Shown here piece after piece: positions 50,535 through 60,800 of a stretch of DNA of 64,000 nucleotides. A program made the position numbers and the translations under genes. The stretch spans positions 5,562,597 to 5,626,596 of the forward strand of contig NW_019211455.1 in NCBI RefSeq assembly GCF_002443255.2, in the 5' to 3' direction. This DNA comes from Varroa destructor (taxonomy: Eukaryota; Arthropoda; Arachnida; Mesostigmata; Varroidae). Position 1 is the stretch's first letter; each line of letters opens with the position of its first letter. Below the pieces are notes generated by a model. That model had not been told where the DNA came from and searched no databases. It saw nothing but the letters and a program-made list of their open reading frames with translations.

Positions 50535-50571
<37 letters not shown>
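50535..50571. repeat. (GA)18 microsatellite
   Basis: A pure GA repeat of about 37 bp in the receptor 3' flank. The complementary strand is a CT tract. GA tracts can bind GAGA-type factors in arthropods, but no promoter is evident here. Confidence 0.95.
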
Positions 50572-50573
<2 letters not shown>

Positions 50574-50986
50574 TCCAGTGCGCGTTCATGAACATCATTA
50601 CAGGTCACTATGGGACGAATGGTGGCCGTGTGTAAAAACAATGTGTTACCAAGAAGAATATGGGACTGTTGCCAAAATATTTGTGAAATGATTGATGCTA
50701 TATATATATATATACACAGTCTAGCCCGATCCGCAATCCTCACGGCGTCAGAGGCTGATTGTAATGGTAACAAACAGCCTGTTGAGAATCCTGATTTATC
50801 CTGAATCGTACAACATAATACCTATGTACAATTAGAATAATAGATTTAGGAAGGGATTCTACGATAAATGCTAACTAACCCTACGAAGTGAGTATCGAAA
50901 GGATGTCATCGAAGAAATCGACAATCCTCACATGTATCAATGGCCAATATATTATGCATCGGAGGAACAACAGAGACGAGAGTCTG

Positions 50987-51004
50987 ATCTATCTATCTAT
51001 CTAT
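50987..51004. repeat. (ATCT)n tetranucleotide repeat
   Basis: About four ATCT units. Confidence 0.85.
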
Positions 51005-51775
51005 GTTATGTTTGTTCATTTAAGACTAAAACGCACTTAGCGCTAACCGATTTTTTTCAATGATCTCTTTCATTTGAAGAGAGAAAGCATTGTTAGAAAC
51101 ATCCTTTGGCCAGCTGTTATCCAAATCTGGCTTATGCAAATTCATTATTGTATAGCGATAGAGGTAATTGTACAGTACTTTCGTATCGAATAGATACGGA
51201 AAAGTTCTTCGGTGCTTATATCCCCTTCCCGTCCTTCCGTCCCACTATATTTAGTGGCGCACATGGAATTATGGACAAAAACAGATATAAATAAACGTAA
51301 TAAGAACGACGGCGAGCTAAAGTATAAATCAAAATTGGACCCAGCTTAGGAAATGTAACATAAGTTAAAGCTACTGTTGTAAAACTGTGGTACAAGTATA
51401 ATGGTAAAGCACACTTTCGGCTTTTTGTAGAAACTGCAGTGCTTTAGTGTTTGCTAGAATAAATTTGCTCACAATAAAACGTGAGGGAAAATTCGAACAC
51501 AGGACAGATAATAACGCAGTTTGAACGTAACGACTCCAAGAGCTGGTTCGAGCGTGAATACATACGTGAGCGTATACAGACAATATTCCTTGAGATCAAA
51601 CAAGTCCAACTTTCTTTAACTACCGATGGCAAACCAAATCATCTTCTCCATTGATACCTATAGCTTACCTTAACAGTAAAAGTTATCTATCTCTTCATGA
51701 GTTTTATACCGTTCAACCGCGTCGATAGCGACAATTATAAATAAATGTGTAATATATTTTTCAAGAAGTGAGATC

Positions 51776-51791
51776 TGTGTGTGTGTGTGTT
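51776..51791. repeat. (TG)8 microsatellite
   Basis: A short pure TG repeat. Confidence 0.85.
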
Positions 51792-53051
51792 ATCATTTAT
51801 CGATTCACATGTTATATCCATTCGCGTCATTGGAACGTGAACGTTCTAAATTGCTCAGTATTCACAAGCAATAATTATTGGAAAGCCGTGCAGAAGCCAA
51901 CGCTAGCCTAGAGCCCAAGTAAACAGGTGGTTGAAGCGTTCCAAGGACAAATAAAGGAATCACCCTTATCCTAAAAGGCCTGGAACAGCGGGTGCAGACT
52001 GAAACGTGGAATGGATGTAGCGATCCGTGCTTGCTAATTACTGAGTTGCCGTAAGGAAACACTACATGGTGTGGTTTAAGATACTCTCAACAAAATTAAT
52101 CAAATCGAAATTTAATTAAAAAATAAATTCATTTTATTATATGAAGCGCTTTGGGGCCGGTCGAGGGTGTTTCGATAGGAATTATATGATCGAGTTGTTG
52201 GCTCTGCTTAATAATGAAACGAATTTATTTCGCATCAATTACGTCTTCTGCAAGCTGTAGTCTTTTATAAGTGTGAATCTTCTCACAAATGAACATCTAA
52301 AAACTGTTTGCGCAGTAAATTTAGGTAGGTTTCTAAGTAGGCAATAGGTTTCTTTATCGTAGCATGAGAGCTGTCAATCCTCAACTATATTCATTTTCTT
52401 CTGAAAATTATCTGTGCTTGTTACTAACTCTACATAATCGTTTTAGTAGCTTGTGCCATTACTTAGTATCCTCTTAGAAACGCTCATCAGGGGTTTAAAA
52501 AGCTATCATGATCTATAGTGTTTTTGTGCAGTCTGCCAGAAGCAACATAGTGATATGTGAGGGTAAATATGAAAGCGTCATCATTGTTCCTGCCTTTCCC
52601 AATTAGATAATTCAATACATTGGGTTTTCAGTAGGCCCCTCTTCAAGACTTTGACCTAGACTGCCTATGTTGCGCTATGAAATCTGTGCGCGTGTGTTTA
52701 GTCAAATGACGTAAAAATGTGTGTCGCCTAATTGAGATTGAGCTGAATATTGTCTGGTACGTTTGTATAATCTGATTCATCTGCTATCTGGCCATATGGC
52801 ATCTGCCATAGGTCGCAAGAGTCAGCTCGAGTGTATGCTCCTTAAAGGCAATGCAACCAAGATCGGTAAAACATATCAGGAATGCTGATTCCCATAGTCT
52901 TACTTGCGACATGGTAAACACGATAATATAATATAATATAAATACTATAATAACGGCAACATGTTAACGCTCAGATTAACGTAGACAGATACTAGATATT
53001 ATCATAATGATTAGCAAACAATAAGTACACACTGAACAAAAATTGTCACCA

Positions 53052-53060
53052 CAAAAAAAA
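53052..53060 (-). terminator. Pol III terminator of tRNA-Phe
   Basis: A run of eight A on the plus strand, which is a T run in the tRNA sense, five bases beyond the 3' end of the tRNA. A T run is the usual RNA polymerase III stop signal. Confidence 0.85.
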
Positions 53061-53064
53061 TAAC

Positions 53065-53137
53065 TGCCGAAACCCGGGATCGAACCAGGGACCTTTAGAT
53101 CTTCAGTCTAACGCTCTCCCAACTGAGCTATTTCGGC
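53065..53137 (-). tRNA. tRNA-Phe (anticodon GAA)
   Basis: The reverse complement starts GCCGAAATAGCTCAGTTGGG, folds into a full 73-nt cloverleaf and has no intron. The seven-base acceptor stem GCCGAAA pairs with TTTCGGC, with discriminator A. The A box (TAGCTCAGTTGG) and B box (GGTTCGATCC) are intact, the anticodon loop reads CTGAAGA with GAA at its centre, and CCA is not encoded. It decodes UUC and UUU in the cytosol. All stems pair, so it looks functional. It lies alone between the receptor and citrate synthase on the opposite strand. Confidence 0.98.
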
Positions 53138-54118
53138 TTGCTAAAAGAATAAGCCCTCCTTTAATTCCTTATGATCGTACTATTGGGATTTTTCACAAAA
53201 TAATCGAACATTTTTAAACTAAATATATATTTTAAGGCAATCACAAGAACGCGTCCGAGTTTGACTATTTTTAGTGATGAAAAACTTTATAATAAAAAGT
53301 GCGTGCCTAAAAATATTTTTACGCTTGAAATTAAAAAAAAAATAGCTAATTGACTTAAATAAGTTAAGTATACTTGTCCAGCATTATGTATTAATGTGTC
53401 ACTAAAATACATGTATGGGGGTCTTGTATTACTAAAAAAGATTATCATGATTCATAGGTAGAAATCTAATAATAAATTGCAGAAGCCAAAGGCAGAACTT
53501 CCTAATAGAGTCTCATCTGTAGCACGGATGTGTTTCGATTAGATACTTCCACATAGCGGTAGCCAATTCGAGCGCTGGAACGAGAACGCTTATAGGTGCT
53601 GTTTAAGATATCCATACTTTCAAGAGGGAATGCGTGTGGAAGCTTGCGGCTGCGACCTCACGCGTTCGAACACCTAAGGTATTGCTTACTCGGTCATGCC
53701 AGTAATAAATAATGAGAACAACAAACGTCTACTAGTTCGTTTAATTAAATATTGCAGGAGTCTACGTCTTGTATAATTCAATCTAAATAACTAAAGAAGC
53801 AAATAGAGAGCACTTTAATCTACGATGCTCTACGACGCGAATCATGAAAATAAGGGTCAAAGGTAATAATTACAAACAGAGACACTCGTCCCCATAGTAG
53901 GATTACTATGCACGTCCTCGTATCAAATAAAGCTTGAAACTTTAATTGTGCGTTCTATCCTTGAGATAATATATATACAGTATAAAACTATATCCATTAA
54001 ACAAAATATCGTTACGGTAGCCGAGAAGATGTACATCGACAGTATAAATAACACATTTAAGTGTATTTAGTATGTGCCTTTGTATATTGTGTTGCAACCA
54101 ACAAAGTCGATGTGGGTT

Positions 54119-54145
54119 CTTATCAGCTTAAAAACTTATCAGCTT
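54119..54145. promoter_or_regulatory. Paired GATA-like motifs upstream of citrate synthase
   Basis: CTTATCAGCTT occurs at 54,119-54,129 and again at 54,135-54,145, one and a half helix turns apart. On the minus strand each contains CTGATAAG, a core that GATA factors recognise. Function is inference only. Confidence 0.35.
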
Positions 54146-54213
54146 TGATTTCGTCTTAAACACTAGGCTAGGGCAGTGAATTTCTTTTTCGAAGCATAAT
54201 CGGATTCATTGTT

Positions 54214-54243
54214 TGTACACGACCTTTTCGATGTACACGACCT
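54214..54243. repeat. 12-bp direct repeat TGTACACGACCT
   Basis: Exact copies at 54,214-54,225 and 54,232-54,243. The reverse complement reads AGGTCGTGTACA, which resembles a nuclear-receptor half site (AGGTCA) at one end. It lies about 560 bp before the citrate synthase ATG. Confidence 0.5.
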
Positions 54244-54798
54244 AATAATATTCTAAATATTAAGACTATAAAAATGAGACAATACTGACTTGCCCTGCAG
54301 GTTAGCGCGTTCAGTATAAAAAATTGATAAAAAATCACATTATGTTTATACCCCTCTTATTTTTGCGTAAACCAAAGGTTTTGTGATCATGATTATTGTA
54401 GTTTTTGAAAGGAGATCATTATCGTTTACCACATGTGTGGCATACATCTGTTACGAGCAATATGCAATGTTAAAGTTATTGGACTTTTCGATAAAACCTG
54501 CAAGCGCCTGGTTGATCAGTCATAAAGCTCGCTTTATGGCTTGCTCTCTTGCAGCAGCTTCGTTGATCAATTTTAAACCTGCGCGCCTTTCTCCGCTGCA
54601 CAAAGGACCTCTCCGTTGTGGCTGCGATCACAAGTAGCGTTTAGTGCCGTTTAGCAGTCCTCGTCGACCCCAGAGCAGAAGCAAGCATTAGCCCATTTAA
54701 CGCAGCAGTATTGCGGAGACCGCGACCGGCATAGGAGTAAGAACTGGTCCGAGTGAAAAATTTCTTCCTTATCTGGAAGTGAAATCGATTGGACGACG

Positions 54799-54846
54799 AT
54801 GGCTTTGTCGCGACTTTTTCCGACCACTCGACTGCTTTGCCAGCAG
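54799..54846 (+). CDS. Citrate synthase exon 1: start of targeting peptide
   Basis: ATG plus 15 codons, donor CAG|GTAAGT, phase 0. The peptide [16 protein letters not shown] has two Arg, no acidic residue and a hydrophobic/basic pattern typical of mitochondrial presequences. In human CS the first coding exon is also very short. Start chosen because it opens the only frame with these properties and splices in phase. Confidence 0.85.
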
Positions 54847-57800
54847 GTAAGTCAAAAGATACATTTTGGACAGAGAATGGATCTGTGAGGCAAGAAATCA
54901 TTGGCAGTTTCCTTTCCAAGTCTGGTAATCTAGTACGGTGTAGCGGTAGTACTAGCCTGTTCCACCATTGACTCTCCCTCGCCCCATCCTCCCCCTAAGA
55001 TCTCAGAGGGCACTCGGAGGGTACTGCAGCTACCGTCCGACCCTTTGATTCTACTCAGATTGTCGTTCATCATCGCTAGCAAAACTTGTGTGATTGTGTG
55101 AATGGCTTTTGATACGGACCAATGTGTCACTCAACATCAGTCTACTTGAAAAAGAGGAATACACCGCGTGGAACGTTCGGAACAGCCGGCGTTGTGAAAT
55201 GTGGCGCTGAAACCGGCAATACAATGCAACGGCGGCAGCTTTGGCGCTATGCCAATGGGCAACGGTCAACAACACAGTGACGATTATAAAATCCGATAGT
55301 AAAGCCTTCGACGGTTTTGACCTCGACCTCGAGCCGACGACGAGATCTGTCGGAGAGACGCGCGCCCTTGGCACGACTCTTTTGAACCGACCTGGCTAAC
55401 TAACGGCGATGAAGAATGGCATTTGCTGCTGGGTGTATATCCGTGTTCAGTTTAATCAGCCTTCACAACGAAGACCAACATCCAGAGCAGCCTGTAAGGC
55501 ATAGCCAAAGTATCTGAACGATCGGCACGTCACTAGGTATTGTTGATACAGGATTAATTTTGATTTTATATTGAAAAAGAAGCTTTGGCAGAGGGAAACA
55601 TAGCCGGCGCATGCGAATGGACCCACACGTTCTATTTCACTGCCCAAAAAAGCAGTGAAGTATTTTGTATGCCATTTTTGGTGTTTCATGTGCATACTAT
55701 AATACTTCATATAATGCATTCACACTTATTATTCGTCATTTTGTATTTCAGAGATTACCGGCTGTTCTATGCATGTCTTCGAGGGGTATTTCTGCCGACT
55801 CAACCGTAAGTGTGTGCACATCTTTGCTATGCTACTCTACGTTATACGTCGTTGAGTTCCCTTAGGGTTTCGGTTCGCTTGGTATTGCACAATCGCGATC
55901 ATCAGGATGGATCACTATAGCTATGTGTGTGTAGCGCTCTTAGGATTACAGTACACCTACTGGCAAGCTAAGATTATCACCGGCAATGATCTACTCATAC
56001 TGCATTCTCGTATGGGTTCATGATACTAAATTTATTGTTGCAACCACTACTGCAACGCAACGATAAGGCGCTTTTTTAAGAACGAGGTGAATCTGTGCAT
56101 GCAGATTTTATCAGATAATAGCAGTGATTTAAAAAAACAATCATCCACGAAGAACACTACCTCTTCTATCAACCGGATCATCGAACTCGTTTTGTGCCTG
56201 CTCGTATGCGATATCATTTGCTAGAAATACTTCTTGTACCAGCTTGAAATGGCCACCGGTGGTCAACTGAAGTCACGCGATTTTGAAGCTATGTAAAAAC
56301 ATAATAAAAAACGATATAAACTATTTTCCTATTTTACGTTCGGCCCTTAAGCTGCTAGGTATCCCTTCAGACGGCTGGTTCCGAGCATGAAACGAAATGT
56401 ACCTGCACCCTGATGCGGACCTAGATCATCGTCCTTAAGTTCCTACAGGGAAACACGTTACTGCGCTATCACGGGAATCGAGCAAACGATATTAGTGCAT
56501 GCGGCGTCGGCTCGATTTGGGTCACAGTAGTGTCGGCTTCCCGCCATCTAATAATATAAGCACCAATGTTTGTAGACATATAGAACTGGGGATATATGCC
56601 CTGAAACTGCGCATAGATGCCAGTCAACTAGTGATACCAAACAATCATTGTCTAAGTCTTATCTACATTTGTTGCGAACGTTTTGAAAGTCAGTGAGGCA
56701 AGCCACTTAGTTTCCGACGTTCATATAATTGGTTTGTTCTGTAACTACGAATCTATCGACGGTCAGGCTAGCGCTATTCGTTATCGATCTGTACAGCGAA
56801 AATTCCAGTGCTACACAAACGCAATCGTTGACGAACGTACCGCCTCACCAAATGCGATATGAGCAAGAACGGTTGGTACGCCTTCAGCGTCGCTACATAA
56901 TGCCGTCGGAATCCAACGCCACCAAAATAAACTACTTCTTGCCTGTTTCGGTCCATATAATAACGATTGTAAGGTCTCATGTCAGCTATACATAGCTCCC
57001 TGCTCTACAGACGGTCTCCAAATTAGACCCGTCTTTAGGACGAACCAATTTGCTAGCAGGCTGTAAACAAAGCGAGAGCGCATTCATTGGCAAATATGGA
57101 AGCTGCTGCTGCTTGGGGCAAACACGGCTTTACTTATTTTCCTTTGCTAGTCATTAGAAAAGCATCATCGCCACTGTATAGTATATAGCGTCAATATAGA
57201 TACCAATTACTACTTCTATTATATCATGAAAGGGAAAACTGTCCAGCATTTTAAAATACAAACGGATCAGCAATAGCGCGGCGTATGCGCATACTGCACT
57301 TATTAAATCTCCATTATGAAAAGATAATCATTTGCTATAAATAGACTATTATTTTTAACGTATACACTTAGTATGGCTTGATGACAGGCCAATAAACAGG
57401 TATATCTGTGGATCAGTTTACTTAAAATAAATTTTGTCGATAACTGTCTCATGACGTGGCGCCTTCCAATCTGTACTGTTTTGGCTTTATAGTTCAACAC
57501 AGTCGGGGAAGGTCAGCTGATCCCGCGGTTCTAGATTGTGACATCACGTGCGAAGAGATCAAGACGTTATCCAGTAAACGGGTAGCGTAAACGCTTTTGC
57601 CGGCGTGCGTTATTGCCTTTTGCAGGAAGACAAACTGGTCATAGAAAGACAAGGATCGCATGGCTAAAGAAACTACCCGACTTGGAAAATTGACTTTTAT
57701 TACAAGTTAGATCGGACAAATATTTTACAATTTGTGGACCATTTAACGAAATTTGAATTACGTAGCATTGTGAATTATATGGAAGGTGCTGTTGTTATCA

Positions 57801-60800
57801 GTGGAGTGCACCGGTCTGCCTGGCTGTTCTTAGGGTCTTCGACCCTTCGAAATAGTAGAATTTGCATTATGGGTTTAAACAGCACAGTTACCCATGCACA
57901 GTATGTCGTGGTTGCGATCGATTATTTTACGTTTTCATCGACAACTTTTGGCAATTCTTGTTAATTTAGACACTGAAAATCGATGACTAAAACAACTCAA
58001 GGCATTACTAAGCAGGTTGATGAACGTATTGTATAGTATTGAAAAGTGTAATGTTTGGTCTCTTGTGGACGACTGTGGACATAATTGAAATGATACGTAT
58101 GGAATATTCAAACACAATAGATTTAAGATGCTATAACGAAGCCCAGTTATGAAGGAAAGTTGAAGATATTAATCAGGTTATATAGACAGAAAGAAAACAA
58201 CTAAGGTTTCAGTCCGAGTTATGGCTACAAGTTTAGAACTTCATTAATTGCCAGTGTTATGCTTCTCTTAAATTAACAATTGTCAGACGTTGAAAATCGA
58301 ATCTGTTACTATTATTTTAAGGTAATTAACGTTTTAACCAACGTTGACATGATTACGTCTGGTTCAATTTATTTCGTTAACATTTTCAGGACCTTAAAAC
58401 GGTGCTTGCTGATAAAATCGCTGTTGAGCGTCTCCGAGTGAAGGAATTCCGGCAGAAATGTGGCTCTCAAACCATTGGCGAAGTGACCATCGACATGATG
58501 TACGGAGGTATGCGCGGTATTAAAGGACTGGTCACGGAAACCTCGCATCTTGACCCAGAGGAGGGCATCAGCTTCCGGTGAGCAATAAACCATTAGCTAG
58601 TTTGTGTAAATAAAGAAAGCCGACTGCTCTGTGTTTCCGTTTCTCCTACACATAATAAACATACACATACCAGGAAATGTTAACTATCGATAAAATCTTC
58701 CGATGAGATTTTTTTTATGGAAACTGCGGATCGTATCTGTAACGCATAAATAGCGGACAACAATGCTCTCGCATCACGTTTAATAGCCGCGCCAAGCAGC
58801 CTGTTGTGAGTTTCCTGTTGTGGATAAACCTAACGATGACTGTCATGCACACGCCGTATCCACGTAATACCCTGTTGACGTTGTTACTTTACTGTTTAAA
58901 TTTTCACTTCCTTATTTAATGATTAAGCATTTGGAAGATTGGTGGTTTGCGGGTTCGTCAAGCAATATACTTATTTTTTAATTACAAATTTGCTTACTTT
59001 GTGTGAATTGTTCATTTGTGATTCTTCTACCGTATTATCTCTATATAGGGGATACACTATTCCTCAGCTTCGCGAGAAGCTGCCAAAAGCCCCTGGCGGC
59101 GAGGAACCCCTGCCTGAGGGTCTTTTCTGGCTCTTGCTCACTGGTTCACTTCCTACAGAAGCCCAGGTGAAGGCCGTGTCACGTACCTGGGCTCAACAGG
59201 CTGATCTACCATCGCACGTGGTTACATTGCTTAACAACTTACCCGCATCTGTGCACCCTATGAGCCAGCTCTCTGCTGCTATCACGGCCTGCAATACCGA
59301 GTCGAAGTTTGTCAAGGCCTATAACGATGTATGTAAGACTGCACCCATTTTACGGTTTCCGTAGAAGTTTTTTTAACATTAATAGAGCAGTCGTTTTGTA
59401 TGCCTTTCGTTTACTTTGGGTGGATATGTTCGTGCAGTAGGAAGTCGGTAATAATCATGTAAGCGATATCAAAAATGTTGTAACGTCCTTGCTACGAGCT
59501 AACACCATAATCTAAATAGGAACTTGTCTGAATTCCGACTAAGTGCTTCAAGTACTGCATAGCGTATCGTAATAACCATTTGCGTCAACCGTCAAATGGG
59601 TTAATATAAATTATTTTTTTTTTTTCGAATTCTTCACTATTTTATTTAGCATGCATCGACATACAATGAATGTCATCTTCAAATACAAAAGCGATATAAA
59701 TTAGCGTCGCTCTTCAAAAGAAAGATCAAATCGGTTATATCCGGTTAGCAGAGATGAATGGCATCAATTGCGCCACTATCCAACAACATTAAACCGACTG
59801 TGTTGTCTGCTGCTGCGAAACTCTCTTAAAAGGTCGTCCTCTCAAGCTCATAGGTTTTTTGCTTCAGGGTTAGCTACAGGACTATACGTCGGTGTATAGA
59901 TAACCATTTGTTCTTTTACTAGCCAAACTGGTTGTGCACCACGGACGGTGATGTCTATCTTGGTCATCACTGCGGCGCTAGAAGTCACTGTACACTAAAA
60001 ATAGCAACGACAGCATCGCAATTGAAGGTCCGAAGCCATGAAGGTTTTGATACTATGAATAGCTGCCAGACAGGAATGTTGTCATCGCACTTTATGGAAT
60101 ATGCGGCCGGATGTAAATTCGCGCTGTTGTTTTACAAAGCACTATCAGAAATAGTAGTATTTTCGTAGTTCAATAGCGTCGTAAGCACGTTCGACTCTCT
60201 GTAAAGATATTCACATTTTTTATGATAAAACAGCTTGAGTGTTGAGTGTGAACGCGCTACGTTTTAAAAATACATCGAAGCAGAATTGGGGCCTCACGCA
60301 CAGCAATATATAGAGTATAACCTTGGCAGGCCGGGCGGGTCTTCGGAGTGCTCCCTTAAACTTCTATGAAAGCTTAATATATGGCCATAAAGGACTGTGT
60401 AAAAAAAAAGAGATAATCCAATTCGATGCTGGTTTATAAGGGTAAAATGTTGCACGTACGGGATTAGGCGGTTACCTAGTTATAGCATAAATATAGACAA
60501 TGCAAGTTATCCACACGAGCTTAAAACTAGTTTATGATTATGTTGTGTCTCTCGATTCAGTTGATACCTTTCTATTCGTTGTTAAGTGAACCAGGTTGAT
60601 GTTTAAGGATTTGTCTACTAATTTCAAAGTACTTTAATCTTCAGTCATGTTTGGTACCTTATAACTAGTGCCAAACGAGGCAGATACAGTAGAAGGCGTG
60701 TGGTTAATTGCCGATAATGCATACCATAACACGTTCCTACAAAATTATATTTTCTTCATATTTCTACGACGGGTTCTTACCAAAGGTGTGTTACTCAACC

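Larger units (their letters stand above)
49527..53064. other. 3' flank of the receptor and intergenic DNA
   Basis: No gene recognised. The 3' UTR must start here; the first AATAAA I can see is at 51,290-51,295, so a variant signal nearer the stop may be used. The stretch is rich in simple repeats: (AT)26 at 50,041-50,092 followed by GA-rich DNA, (GA)n at 50,535-50,571, TA at 50,699-50,714, an ATCT tetranucleotide at 50,987-51,004, GT at 51,776-51,791 and ATAAT units at 52,923-52,942. Confidence 0.7.
53138..54798 (+). other. Upstream flank and 5' UTR of citrate synthase
   Basis: AT-rich to about 54,480, then GC-richer up to the start codon; the 5' UTR and core promoter are likely in the last few hundred bases. 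Two copies of CTTATCAGCTT and two of TGTACACGACCT lie 560-680 bp before the ATG. No TATA box or initiator could be chosen with confidence. Overlapping short frames on both strands carry no recognisable product. Confidence 0.6.

Noticed and set aside
55051..55374. 107-codon minus-strand frame within citrate synthase intron 1
   Set aside because: No motif and no promoter or partner exons. Likely chance in a GC-richer stretch.
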